A stretch of 21,280 nucleotides of DNA from Promethearchaeia archaeon (GTDB lineage Archaea; Asgardarchaeota; Lokiarchaeia; Sigyniarchaeales; SOKP01), in assembly GCA_029856445.1 (NCBI GenBank), contig JAHQWY010000022.1, positions 1 to 21,280 of the forward strand, given 5' to 3'. Under the pieces are notes generated by a model. That model was not told the DNA's origin. It did not search any database and was given only the letters and a program-made list of their open reading frames with translations. Of this stretch, positions 14,710 to 21,280 are shown in pieces; position 1 is the first letter of the stretch, and each line of letters begins with the position of its first letter. The translations under genes and the position numbers were made by a program.

Positions 14710-14868
14710 ATGATACTAGAGGAAGTTCTTCCACATCCCTCTCGTGATGATTTATATGTTAATCAGATAGTGACACCTCATAATGAGGTTAAAGAAAGCG
14801 ACAAAATTATAATTAACCAAATTCTTTTAAAAGAAGTCGCAAGAGAGAGTATTGGGATAGCTAATTAA
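14710..14868 (+). CDS. Possible small protein of 52 residues
   Basis: Within the 323-base stretch 14590-14912, an ATG-initiated frame at 14710 runs 52 codons to TAA at 14866-14868. The peptide begins MILEEVLPHPSRDDLY and ends LKEVARESIGIAN. It is soluble, moderately acidic, and has amphipathic helix-like segments ('IINQILLKEVARESIG'). A TATA box at leaderless distance (14676-14685) supports expression. No family is recognised. In such AT-rich DNA a frame of this length could arise by chance, but the codon choice is not poor in G/C third positions compared with neighbours, and the promoter placement is good. The rest of 14590-14912 shows nothing else apart from the T-tract at 14899-14907. Confidence 0.45.
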   Translation: MILEEVLPHPSRDDLYVNQIVTPHNEVKESDKIIINQILLKEVARESIGIAN

Positions 14869-14898
14869 AGTTTAATTCTTCTATTTAGGGTAAAATAT

Positions 14899-14907
14899 AA
14901 AAAAAAA
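14899..14907 (-). terminator. T-tract terminator of the PAP2 phosphatase gene
   Basis: Nine consecutive T on the minus strand start five bases after the stop codon of the PAP2 gene (14913-14915). This fits archaeal intrinsic termination and separates it from the plus-strand small gene. Confidence 0.45.
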
Positions 14908-14912
14908 GTAAT

Positions 14913-15932
14913 TTATTTATTGATTTTTACACATAATAAGGGGATTACATAACTTATTACGAAAGCTATCAATGCGTATCTGAAATATCTATAAAAAGTG
15001 CTGTCAATTTCTAATAAATACTCAAGAGGAAAAAAAATAACTAGTGCAATTACTAGACCTACTAATACATTGATAAGTTTTGTTTTGTTAGTCAATATTG
15101 AGGGATTATACTTTACATATTGCTGTTCCAAAATATACCCTACCCCAAATCCCAGGAGTACACCACCAACCAGACCGAAAGCTCCTTCATCGGCGTAAGA
15201 AGGTGGTGTCGACGCAAGTCCTAAACCTGCTTTTGGGAATAATAAAGTTCCAACCAAAAATGTTCCTACAGAAATACATATAGCTAATATGATCTTAACA
15301 GCAATATTCAGTTTATTAAATTGGTCTGAGAGAATTGGTTCCAAATAGATAAATAATAACAATATCCCGATGCCTATTAAAAGGCCTCCAATAATATCTT
15401 GTAGATCATGTACACCTATTATAATTCTTGATATTGCTACAAGAAATATTACAAATGAAAGTATTACAGGGAGTATCGGAATTTCTTTATACTTAAAATT
15501 ATCTTTAAACTCATAACTTAAATAGCCCCAATATGCCACGGCATTCTGTGAATGTCCAGAAGGAAATCCATAGCTAGGTTCTATTAAATCATAATCTTCT
15601 GATGTGTCATTATTAGTAATGGGTCTATCATCTTGAAATATTTCCTTAATCCATTCATTCACATAATAAGAAACTAATATACTTAATAGCAAGTTTTTGG
15701 CAAGAATTTTGTTGTAACCAAGAAAAATAACAACGATGATCACTAAGAAGACGATAGGTTCACCTAGATAAGTTATAGCTTCAAATATTGCTCGCATAGA
15801 GTCTGATTCACTATAAAATTCCTCATTTAACCCAAAATAGCATAATATTATCCCCACAACTAATATAACTAGAGAAACAATCCCAATTACCATTAATCCG
15901 CGATTTGATAAATATCCCTTTTTTTCAGACAT
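14913..15932 (-). CDS. PAP2-superfamily integral membrane phosphatase
   Basis: The 339-residue protein has about eight or nine hydrophobic segments, beginning at residues 12-33. The three catalytic PAP2 motifs are complete: K96-x6-R103-P104 ('KEIFQDDRP'), P124-S-G-H127 ('GFPSGHSQN'), and S168-R169-x3-G173-x-H175-x3-D179 ('SRIIIGVHDLQD'). H127 would protonate the leaving group and H175 attack the phosphate. Family members dephosphorylate phosphatidate, isoprenyl pyrophosphates or similar lipids at the membrane. After the PAP2 core, four further membrane segments (about 215-335) of unknown role extend the protein. In an archaeon a prenyl-phosphate substrate is likely, but this is inference. It is transcribed alone, and the Hsp20 gene lies upstream on the same strand 123 bases away. 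Confidence 0.88.
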   Translation of the reverse strand: MSEKKGYLSNRGLMVIGIVSLVILVVGIILCYFGLNEEFYSESDSMRAIFEAITYLGEPIVFLVIIVVIFLGYNKILAKNLLLSILVSYYVNEWIKEIFQDDRPITNNDTSEDYDLIEPSYGFPSGHSQNAVAYWGYLSYEFKDNFKYKEIPILPVILSFVIFLVAISRIIIGVHDLQDIIGGLLIGIGILLLFIYLEPILSDQFNKLNIAVKIILAICISVGTFLVGTLLFPKAGLGLASTPPSYADEGAFGLVGGVLLGFGVGYILEQQYVKYNPSILTNKTKLINVLVGLVIALVIFFPLEYLLEIDSTFYRYFRYALIAFVISYVIPLLCVKINK

Positions 15933-16055
15933 TTTATTTCCTAAATTAAAATTGATTGAAAAAATTATTCGTTAAATTAATTAATAAATCTTTTTGTTTC
16001 AAGAAATTGAAGAGCAAAAAAATTCATTATAAAAATAATTATTGAGGCAATTGAT

Positions 16056-16724
16056 TTAATCAATTTGGATATTTGTACGTTGTTCATCAATTTTTTTCAA
16101 TCTTACTTCAAGTATTCCATTGATATAACGAGCTTTTGCAACATCTGATTTTATAGCTGAAGGCAATTTTATTGTTTTATAATAAGATCTTTTAGCATGT
16201 TCTTTAGTAGAAATTATTAGACTGTCACTTGTTGCTTCAAGTTCAATATCATTGCGTTCTACTCCCGGCATCTCTGCTATCACAACAATTTGTTCTTGTT
16301 CTTCACTGACTTCTATTAATGGCTCTCTCTTTGATTTTACAACTGGTTCTCCTGAAATTGATTTTGGTTTAATATTACCAAATGAATCTATTGTAGGTTT
16401 ACCATCAGGACCTATAGAAATATTAAAACCATACATAATTGGGGAGTTTAAACCAAATTTAGATTTGTTCTTTGTGAATTCCCTCATGAGATCTTCTGGG
16501 GAAAGATTTTTAAACTCAGCTGGTAAATTCTTAGATATTTTTTCTAAAAGATCTTTAAAAAGTTGTCTAAATTGCTTTGAACTAAATAGTTTATTGGGAT
16601 CAAAAGGAAAATTGTTAGGATCTGAAAATAATTTATTCGATTCGCTGAAGTATTTAAAAAAATTAAAAGGATCATCTTCCTCGTCTTCATCTTCCTCATC
16701 ATCATATTTATCTTCTTTCGGCAT
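16056..16724 (-). CDS. Archaeal-type Hsp20 / alpha-crystallin small heat-shock protein
   Basis: The alpha-crystallin domain covers about 135-212: 'PLIEVSEEQEQIVVIAEMPGVERNDIELEA', 'YYKTIKLP' and the hallmark 'YINGILEVRLKK' (200-211). A short tail ends in an I-Q-I motif (219-221) able to dock into neighbouring subunits. The N-terminal region (1-130) is long. It starts with an acidic run (twelve D/E in residues 8-18 region) and contains the segment 'YGFNISIGPDGKPTIDSFGN' typical of archaeal members. The protein forms ATP-independent oligomers that hold unfolded proteins. It is divergent from the orphan ATPase gene across 243 bases that hold a minus-strand TATA (16763-16775) and operator-like repeats, so stress control is likely. 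Confidence 0.9.
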   Translation of the reverse strand: MPKEDKYDDEEDEDEEDDPFNFFKYFSESNKLFSDPNNFPFDPNKLFSSKQFRQLFKDLLEKISKNLPAEFKNLSPEDLMREFTKNKSKFGLNSPIMYGFNISIGPDGKPTIDSFGNIKPKSISGEPVVKSKREPLIEVSEEQEQIVVIAEMPGVERNDIELEATSDSLIISTKEHAKRSYYKTIKLPSAIKSDVAKARYINGILEVRLKKIDEQRTNIQID

Positions 16725-16762
16725 TAAAAATCATCTCTAAAATTACTTTTTTTCTGCGATTG

Positions 16763-16775
16763 TAAAATATAAATA
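16763..16775 (-). promoter_or_regulatory. TATA box of the hsp20 gene
   Basis: On the minus strand the stretch TATTTATATTTTA lies 40-50 bases before the ATG at 16724, giving a predicted leader of roughly 20 bases. It overlaps one copy of the repeat ATATAAATACAT. Confidence 0.45.
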
Positions 16776-16830
16776 CATGGATATAAATTTCACCTTAAAT
16801 TTTTATGTATCTATTTAGATATAAATACAT
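16767..16830. repeat. Paired 12-base repeats and imperfect palindrome in the hsp20/ATPase divergent promoter
   Basis: ATATAAATACAT occurs exactly at 16767-16778 and 16819-16830. The second copy is the right arm of a 26-base imperfect palindrome (16805-16830): arms ATGTATCTATTT and ATATAAATACAT match at 10 of 12 positions around AG. This arrangement suggests binding sites for a dimeric regulator, although AT-rich DNA gives many weak repeats. Confidence 0.35.
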
Positions 16831-16967
16831 AATAAGTTAGGAAAAATTTTTTTACCTATATTAGAAAATGTTTTTTCGTATATCGTAAACGTTAAAAATA
16901 TTTTCCCAATAAAATTATAGGTATTGGAAAGTAAAATTTTGTATTAAAAATAATGGAATGAGAGCTT

Positions 16968-18785
16968 ATGTATAGTGAACTAAGTGATGATGACAGACAT
17001 ATGTATCTGGATGTCCTTCGCGAAGCACCAATATTACCTTTTTCATCTTTCGTCAGTAGAGGCGATATCGCAGATAAGATTGACGTAGCACGACCAAGGG
17101 CTTATATAGATCGAGAAGTTTATAGGCTTGTACAACAAACTTCTAGGGATAGAAGTAGTCGATTGATTCCTGTATTAGGGAGTGCAGGTTCAGGGAAAAC
17201 TCATGCATACCACTCATTTAAGGATAAGGAAAGAGAGAACAAGAAAAAATTAGAAGAATCACAAGAAGCGCAGGAAATTGAAGTTGGTGTTTTACCTGTA
17301 GATTGGACAATCGTTTATGTTCCTAGTCCGCCTGCAAGCATTCGTGTATTACTTCATGTATATACTTGTATTATTGAAGAACTCGGTGCAGGACTATTAG
17401 ACGTTGTTTCTGATAAATTGCTTAAAAAATGGGGTGGCGAAAAAAAAGGATTATTTCAAAAACCCAAAATTGATGAAGTGATTCAAGTCGGTATAAGGGA
17501 ATTTCCTGGAGTTTTTGCTGATTGTGTTAAAGCATTAGTTACATATCAATTAGATAAAAACAAAAAGGCTTTAGCAGAAAGATGGCTCCTTGGAGAAGAT
17601 CTAGAAGATGAGGAGTTAAATGAGTTGGGAATAAATTCTGTTGTAGAGGAAGATGATGTATGCTTAGCCCTTATTAAAATCATAACAGAGAATTTAGATA
17701 AAGTTCTAATTCTATATTTTGATGAATTAGAATCGCCTTATCGTATGTTAGGTGAAGCTGCTGAAAGAAAGTTTTTGGAAATCTTAAAGAGATTGTATAA
17801 TGAAGTAAAAGGATTAGTCATTACTATAGCGGTTCTAAAAGAAATATGGCCAAGAATTATTGAAATAGCAGATGCCCCATTGCGGTCGAGAATGGAACCT
17901 GAGCAGGAATTAAAACCTTTTAGTTTAAATGACCTTAAAATATTTTTTTCTAAATCTATGGAGAGTTTTTGGGAGGAGAACAATTTAAATCCCCCACTAT
18001 ATCCGTTATTTCCATTGAATGAAAAATTAATTGAATTAATTTTTGAAAAAACTAAAGGAAACCCAAGGAATTCCATTAAACTCTGTAGAAGATTTATTGA
18101 TAAAGTAGTGATGGAAGAGATGACTGTAGAAGAACTTTTAGAAGTAGGAGCTGAAATTGTTGCGACTGCAAAGCCACCTTCTGAGATTCAAGAAGAGGCA
18201 ATAGATTTTTCTAAACCTAGAGAAGTCATTAAAAAGACTATTGAAGATATATTAGCAGAAGAAGAATATTCTATTGATGTAAATCCTCAATCTGTTGCTG
18301 GTGCTACATTGAAGTGTATAAATATGGTTGGCGATGAAAAAAGAAAGAAATATAAAACCCAAATGGAATTTAAATTCAAAATGGGTAAAAGAGCGCAAAC
18401 TTTGGCTGCTTTAGTCGAAGCAGAAGGTAAAAAGTGGGGTTTAGAAATTCCTTCTATAAAAACTTTTGACAGGAGTGCTGGAGTAGCAGGATATTATGCT
18501 GCTAAACGCTTAAAAGATGCAATTACAGAAAAGGTAATAGATTATGGAATTTTAATAGTCCCAACGGGTACTGGGGGTGCAAAATACGAAATGATCCTAA
18601 ATAATAATCCAGATATTCATAAAGTAGAGTTAGATAACGATCTTGGAGAAGAACTTATTAAAAATGCCTTAAAATATCCAACAGAAAAAGGATGGGATAT
18701 AGCAAAAATTATTTTTAAAGATATTGGTGAATATACACCACCTATAACAGAAGAAACTACCCCAAATGAAGATTCATCAGAATAA
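16968..18785 (+). CDS. ORC/Cdc6-like orphan AAA+ ATPase with an unassigned C-terminal domain
   Basis: The 605-residue protein has Walker A GSAGSGKT (71-78), Walker B with DE ('VLILYFDELES', 246-256) and a sensor-1-like strand 'LVITIAVLKEIW' (283-294). An arginine pair in 'PLRSRMEP' and a sensor-2-like 'GNPRNSIKLCRRFID' (364-378), as in ORC/Cdc6 and BREX BrxC-type ATPases, complete the module. An N-terminal helix segment, 'SRGDIADKIDVARPRAYIDREVYRLV' in the manner of this class, precedes the P-loop. Residues 150-230 form a charged insertion. After residue 400 the usual winged helix is not evident. Instead 430-590 form an alpha/beta domain ('QMEFKFKMGKRAQTLAALVEAEGKKWGL', 'VIDYGILIVPTGTGGAKYEMIL') that I cannot place; a nuclease-like fold is possible but no clear active site is seen. 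The start ATG at 16968 follows GGAATGAGAG. Confidence 0.8.
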   Translation: MYSELSDDDRHMYLDVLREAPILPFSSFVSRGDIADKIDVARPRAYIDREVYRLVQQTSRDRSSRLIPVLGSAGSGKTHAYHSFKDKERENKKKLEESQEAQEIEVGVLPVDWTIVYVPSPPASIRVLLHVYTCIIEELGAGLLDVVSDKLLKKWGGEKKGLFQKPKIDEVIQVGIREFPGVFADCVKALVTYQLDKNKKALAERWLLGEDLEDEELNELGINSVVEEDDVCLALIKIITENLDKVLILYFDELESPYRMLGEAAERKFLEILKRLYNEVKGLVITIAVLKEIWPRIIEIADAPLRSRMEPEQELKPFSLNDLKIFFSKSMESFWEENNLNPPLYPLFPLNEKLIELIFEKTKGNPRNSIKLCRRFIDKVVMEEMTVEELLEVGAEIVATAKPPSEIQEEAIDFSKPREVIKKTIEDILAEEEYSIDVNPQSVAGATLKCINMVGDEKRKKYKTQMEFKFKMGKRAQTLAALVEAEGKKWGLEIPSIKTFDRSAGVAGYYAAKRLKDAITEKVIDYGILIVPTGTGGAKYEMILNNNPDIHKVELDNDLGEELIKNALKYPTEKGWDIAKIIFKDIGEYTPPITEETTPNEDSSE

Positions 18786-18786
18786 A

Positions 18787-19710
18787 TCAAATTTTTGTTA
18801 AATTTTCTTTTATCTTATTTTTTAATCCTTCTAATTCCTTTGCTAATCGAGAACTTCTTTGTACATTGTTTTTTAATTTTGATAATTCATTAATTATTTC
18901 ATTTTCTTCAAAATTATTTGAAATTTCTATTAATCTATCTATTGGATCTAATAACAACTCATCAAACTTTAATTTAGTATTCTCAAAATCACTTGTAATT
19001 TTCAATATTTCTTTCTGAAGATTCTCACGTTCTTTTAGTAATTCAGGGAACATACCAACTTGTTCACCTTTATTTTCTAGAAATGAAGCAATTTTCTCCT
19101 CTTGTACTAATGATGCTAATTCTGAAGCTTTGAGAAAACTCTTCTTCGCTTTTCTATATTCTTTTGCGGCTAATAAATCTTCAGCAAATTTAACTTCTTC
19201 TGCGAGCTTTTGAGGAATTTCTTCCCCGACATCAATCAATTCCCTAGCTTCTTGAAGGAAACCGTCATCAAGCATTTTTTTCGTTCTTTCATTTAAAATT
19301 TCCTTTATAATTGTAGGTTCTTGTAATTTTTGAACCAAACTTAATATTGAATTTAAACCATCTTTTAGAATTTCAGTCATCTTTTTCTTATCAGTGGAAT
19401 AATCTTGAATAACTCTTTCTTCAATATTATCGAATAGACTTTTTACAGAGAGTAAATCCTCTTCTTCTTCTAATATAAATCCTAAATAGAGATTATCTTT
19501 ATCGATAGACTCTGTGTTAATTACATTCGAATAATAGCGATTGTTTTCATCACGAATGGTCACATCTGGATATCCTTTTTTTACATGTTTATCAGAAAAT
19601 TCTTTTAATATATTAGTTGGTATCTTATCATCTTGTTTTAGATAATAATCTGCTAATATATTTGGTCCAAATGACTCATCAATTTCGTAAAAAATTATAG
19701 CTTTTGGCAT
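18787..19710 (-). CDS. Longin-like domain protein with a long helical tail
   Basis: The N-terminal 125 residues look like a longin/roadblock-type alpha-beta-alpha module. Strand 'KAIIFYEID' leads to 'SFGPNILADYYL', a helix 'ILKEFSDKHVKK', strands 'VTIRDENNRYYSNVI' and 'DNLYLGFILEEEEDLLSV', then a long amphipathic helix ending near 125. Residues 130-305 are almost entirely helical, with heptad-like charged repeats ('FAEDLLAAKEYRKAKKSFLKASELA', 'LLKERENLQKEILKITSDFENTKLKFDELL'), i.e. coiled coil. Longin and roadblock domains bind small GTPases and are expanded in Asgard archaea, so a GTPase-linked scaffold is plausible, but no GTPase gene is in the window. It is convergent with the ATPase gene (stops one base apart) and divergent from ftr. 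Domain assignment is by eye and uncertain. Confidence 0.7.
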   Translation of the reverse strand: MPKAIIFYEIDESFGPNILADYYLKQDDKIPTNILKEFSDKHVKKGYPDVTIRDENNRYYSNVINTESIDKDNLYLGFILEEEEDLLSVKSLFDNIEERVIQDYSTDKKKMTEILKDGLNSILSLVQKLQEPTIIKEILNERTKKMLDDGFLQEARELIDVGEEIPQKLAEEVKFAEDLLAAKEYRKAKKSFLKASELASLVQEEKIASFLENKGEQVGMFPELLKERENLQKEILKITSDFENTKLKFDELLLDPIDRLIEISNNFEENEIINELSKLKNNVQRSSRLAKELEGLKNKIKENLTKI

Positions 19711-19788
19711 TTTTATAAAAGTCTGTTTTTAAAGTTAATAATTTAGAGTTAATAATAGATTTTAAATCTTTATTGGTTCTTTTAAAAT

Positions 19789-20745
19789 TTGAGAACATCA
19801 AAAGAAACAAACTTTAAGTTGTTAAAAATGGGAATAATTGAGGATACATATTGTGAAGCTTTTGAAGGATTATGTATTCAGTTGATGGTTACAGCTCAGG
19901 ATGCTGAATTTTTAACTAGGGCTGCAAATGCGTTTACAGCTCTTCCTTCAACTGTATTTGGAGATGCTGAAGGTGGAATTGTAAGATGGCTTAGTGAAAA
20001 TGAAACTATTGATGGTAGATTAGGAGCTATTGTTCAATTATGGGTAACTGGTACTGGGAAAAAAGCTACTGCTAAATTCTATGATCAATTAGGAAGAAGG
20101 ATGAGACAAGGTATCCTAGTTGTGCCTACTACTGCAGTTTTTGATTACTATCCAAAACCAGTTGAGAATAAGTTCAATATGATGAATAATGTAGGACATT
20201 GCGGAGATGGATATGAGTGGATAATAGAAAATTACAATCGAAAACTAATTTCGGTTCCTATTATGATGGGTTATGATTTTTTAATAGAAGAAGAACTATC
20301 ATATGCTCCTGGAGTTATGGGTGGTAATTTATGGTTGTTTTGCGATTCTATTGAATCAGGTATAAAGGTCGGTAGAGAAGCTGTAAAAATTATTGTCGAT
20401 ATTGATGATGTCTGCACAACATTTGATGTATGTTCAGCTGGCTCAAAACCTGAAACTAACTTTCCTGAAATAGGTCCATCAACGAATCATCCATATTGTC
20501 CGACTCTGAAATCTAAACTCTCTCCAAAAGAAATAAGGGTTCCAGAAGGAGTAAAATCAATACCTGAAATTGTGTTTAATGCCTTATCTCTTGAAATTAT
20601 TGAGAAAACAATGTTAGAAGTAATTGAGGGAATTATTGATTTAAAAGGACTTATTAAAATTTCAACAGGTAATTATGGAGGAAAATTGGGCAAATATAAA
20701 ATATTTTTACGAGAATTAGGTTTAAAAGAAACCTATTTTTCTTAA
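19789..20745 (+). CDS. ftr: Formylmethanofuran:tetrahydromethanopterin formyltransferase
   Basis: The protein matches Ftr along its whole length. Matching segments include 'GIIEDTYCEAFEG', 'GDAEGGIVRWL', 'TIDGRLGAIVQLWV', 'FYDQLGRRMRQGILVVPTTAVFDYYP', 'VGHCGDGYEWI', 'ISVPIMMGYDFLIEEELSYAPGVMGGNLWLF', 'PSTNHPYCPTL', 'PEGVKSIPEIVFNALS' and the C-terminal 'KISTGNYGGKLGKYKIFLREL'. Ftr moves the formyl group from formylmethanofuran to tetrahydromethanopterin, the second step of the archaeal methyl branch of the Wood-Ljungdahl pathway or the reverse, in the cytoplasm. TTG at 19789 gives 318 residues. Family members start about ten residues before 'GIIEDT', so TTG at 19819 or ATG at 19828 are better candidates. 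It is divergent from the longin-like gene; no other pathway gene lies beside it. Confidence 0.92.
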   Translation: MRTSKETNFKLLKMGIIEDTYCEAFEGLCIQLMVTAQDAEFLTRAANAFTALPSTVFGDAEGGIVRWLSENETIDGRLGAIVQLWVTGTGKKATAKFYDQLGRRMRQGILVVPTTAVFDYYPKPVENKFNMMNNVGHCGDGYEWIIENYNRKLISVPIMMGYDFLIEEELSYAPGVMGGNLWLFCDSIESGIKVGREAVKIIVDIDDVCTTFDVCSAGSKPETNFPEIGPSTNHPYCPTLKSKLSPKEIRVPEGVKSIPEIVFNALSLEIIEKTMLEVIEGIIDLKGLIKISTGNYGGKLGKYKIFLRELGLKETYFS

Positions 20746-20755
20746 ATCTGAAATT

Positions 20756-21280
20756 TCATAAGCTTTCGAGTTTATCTGGGTTATGAAATTGGTGTTCAGT
20801 ATAGATTTTCCCATAATTTTTTTTAAAGATATCACTAATTTTTTCTAAGGGCACATCATTATAAATTCCCCAATCTTGAGCGTACTCCACGAATAGATTT
20901 CCTTCTTTATCGTGAGAGGCTAATAAGGCATCGTTTTCCCCATCAAATTCTACAATTGGAACGTAGCCTGCCTTAAGTGCTGTTGTTTTATCAAACACAG
21001 GAGTTAGTTTTCTCCATTTATTGTCAAAATAGAGCTCGCTATACCCATGGCAATGAAAAGTTTTAGTTCCCATTAATTCTTCGATCCATTTGGGAATTTT
21101 GTGATTAATAATATCTATCATGTGGATTCTTGCAGGAATACCAACTGCTCGAGCAAACGTAGACAATAATACTGCTTTTGACATACAAAAACCATTATTT
21201 CTTTGTAATGTAACAGAAGCTTTAAGATTTGCTCTATTACGTGGATCATAAGTATACATATTATATTTGATTTGATCCCT
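20756..21280 (-). CDS. Transglutaminase-like superfamily protein (partial, cut by right edge)
   Basis: The frame is open from the window edge (it includes R-D-Q-I-K-Y-N before the first visible Met at 21259) to the stop at 20756, so the N-terminus lies outside. The 174 visible residues are a transglutaminase-like core. The catalytic Cys is in 'NNGFCMSKAVLLSTFARAVGIPARI' (codon at 21185-21187), His in 'FHCHGYSELYFDNKW', and Asp in 'KLTPVFDKT'. The 'RDQIKYN...' lead-in is typical of this class. Members are cysteine proteases or amidases acting on peptides or protein crosslinks. The missing N-terminus prevents deciding whether it is secreted. It is convergent with ftr (10 bases between stops). 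Confidence 0.85.
   Translation of the reverse strand, partial: RDQIKYNMYTYDPRNRANLKASVTLQRNNGFCMSKAVLLSTFARAVGIPARIHMIDIINHKIPKWIEELMGTKTFHCHGYSELYFDNKWRKLTPVFDKTTALKAGYVPIVEFDGENDALLASHDKEGNLFVEYAQDWGIYNDVPLEKISDIFKKNYGKIYTEHQFHNPDKLESL

Noticed and set aside
16252..16740. A 162-codon plus-strand open frame opposite hsp20
   Set aside because: It is antisense to a clear alpha-crystallin gene. Its serine run is the mirror of the acidic Asp/Glu codons of Hsp20.
16968..19710. A defence island (BREX or restriction system) around the orphan ATPase
   Set aside because: No methylase, nuclease, PglZ or toxin-antitoxin gene is visible. The neighbours are hsp20, a longin-like protein and ftr.
1..21280. 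CRISPR arrays, insertion sequences or attachment sites
   Set aside because: No regularly spaced repeat series, transposase motif or terminal inverted repeats were found on reading both strands. The tRNA-His 3' end is not duplicated nearby.

Overview
The window looks like a chromosomal segment from an AT-rich, anaerobic archaeon, most probably an Asgard (Lokiarchaeia-like, Promethearchaeota) lineage. The archaeal case is strong. There is a clear formylmethanofuran:tetrahydromethanopterin formyltransferase (Ftr), a 'methanogenesis marker 9'-type cysteine-rich protein, a tRNA-His with a gene-encoded G-1, an archaeal-type Hsp20, TATA-box promoters (several giving near-leaderless transcripts) and frequent TTG starts. 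The Asgard placement is weaker. It rests on a longin-like N-terminal domain fused to a helical tail, and on a CxxC/CxxH zinc-ribbon protein of a kind I associate with these genomes. I see no insertion sequence, CRISPR array, rRNA, prophage or conjugation gene.

Layout. Positions 1-2906 hold a divergent pair: an Old Yellow Enzyme-family flavin/Fe-S reductase (minus, cut by the left edge) and a D-aminoacylase-like amidohydrolase (plus). Positions 3009-5754 (plus) hold a zinc-ribbon protein of unknown function, an LsrF/DeoC-type thiolase/aldolase with a TTG start, and a metallo-beta-lactamase-fold hydrolase. Positions 5932-13233 are a long minus-strand block. In transcription order it contains a DtxR/MntR-type metalloregulator, an unknown 252-residue protein, a ribbon-helix-helix regulator, an MFS transporter, a 2[4Fe-4S] ferredoxin fused to an ACT-like domain overlapping an unknown Cys/His protein, an F420/NADP-oxidoreductase-like protein, and a DUF1028 protein overlapping a zinc-dependent MDR dehydrogenase. 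Positions 13404-14868 (plus) hold a PhnN-like ribose 1,5-bisphosphate kinase, tRNA-His(GTG), the marker-9 protein and a possible 52-residue protein. Positions 14913-16724 (minus) hold a PAP2-type membrane phosphatase and Hsp20. Positions 16968-21280 hold an ORC/Cdc6-like orphan ATPase, the convergent longin-like protein, Ftr, and a transglutaminase-like protein cut by the right edge.

How the genes may fit together. Ftr, the F420/NADP oxidoreductase-like protein and the marker-9 protein fit a tetrahydromethanopterin/F420-based C1 metabolism of the Wood-Ljungdahl type. The amidohydrolase, OYE reductase, MDR dehydrogenase and hydrolases fit a heterotrophic, peptide- and small-organic-degrading anaerobe. 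The least explained parts are the translationally coupled ferredoxin/ACT-like plus Cys-His pair (8790-10111), the orphan ATPase with an unassigned C-terminal domain (16968-18785), and the longin-like protein (18787-19710). All family assignments come from reading motifs by eye; no database search was run.
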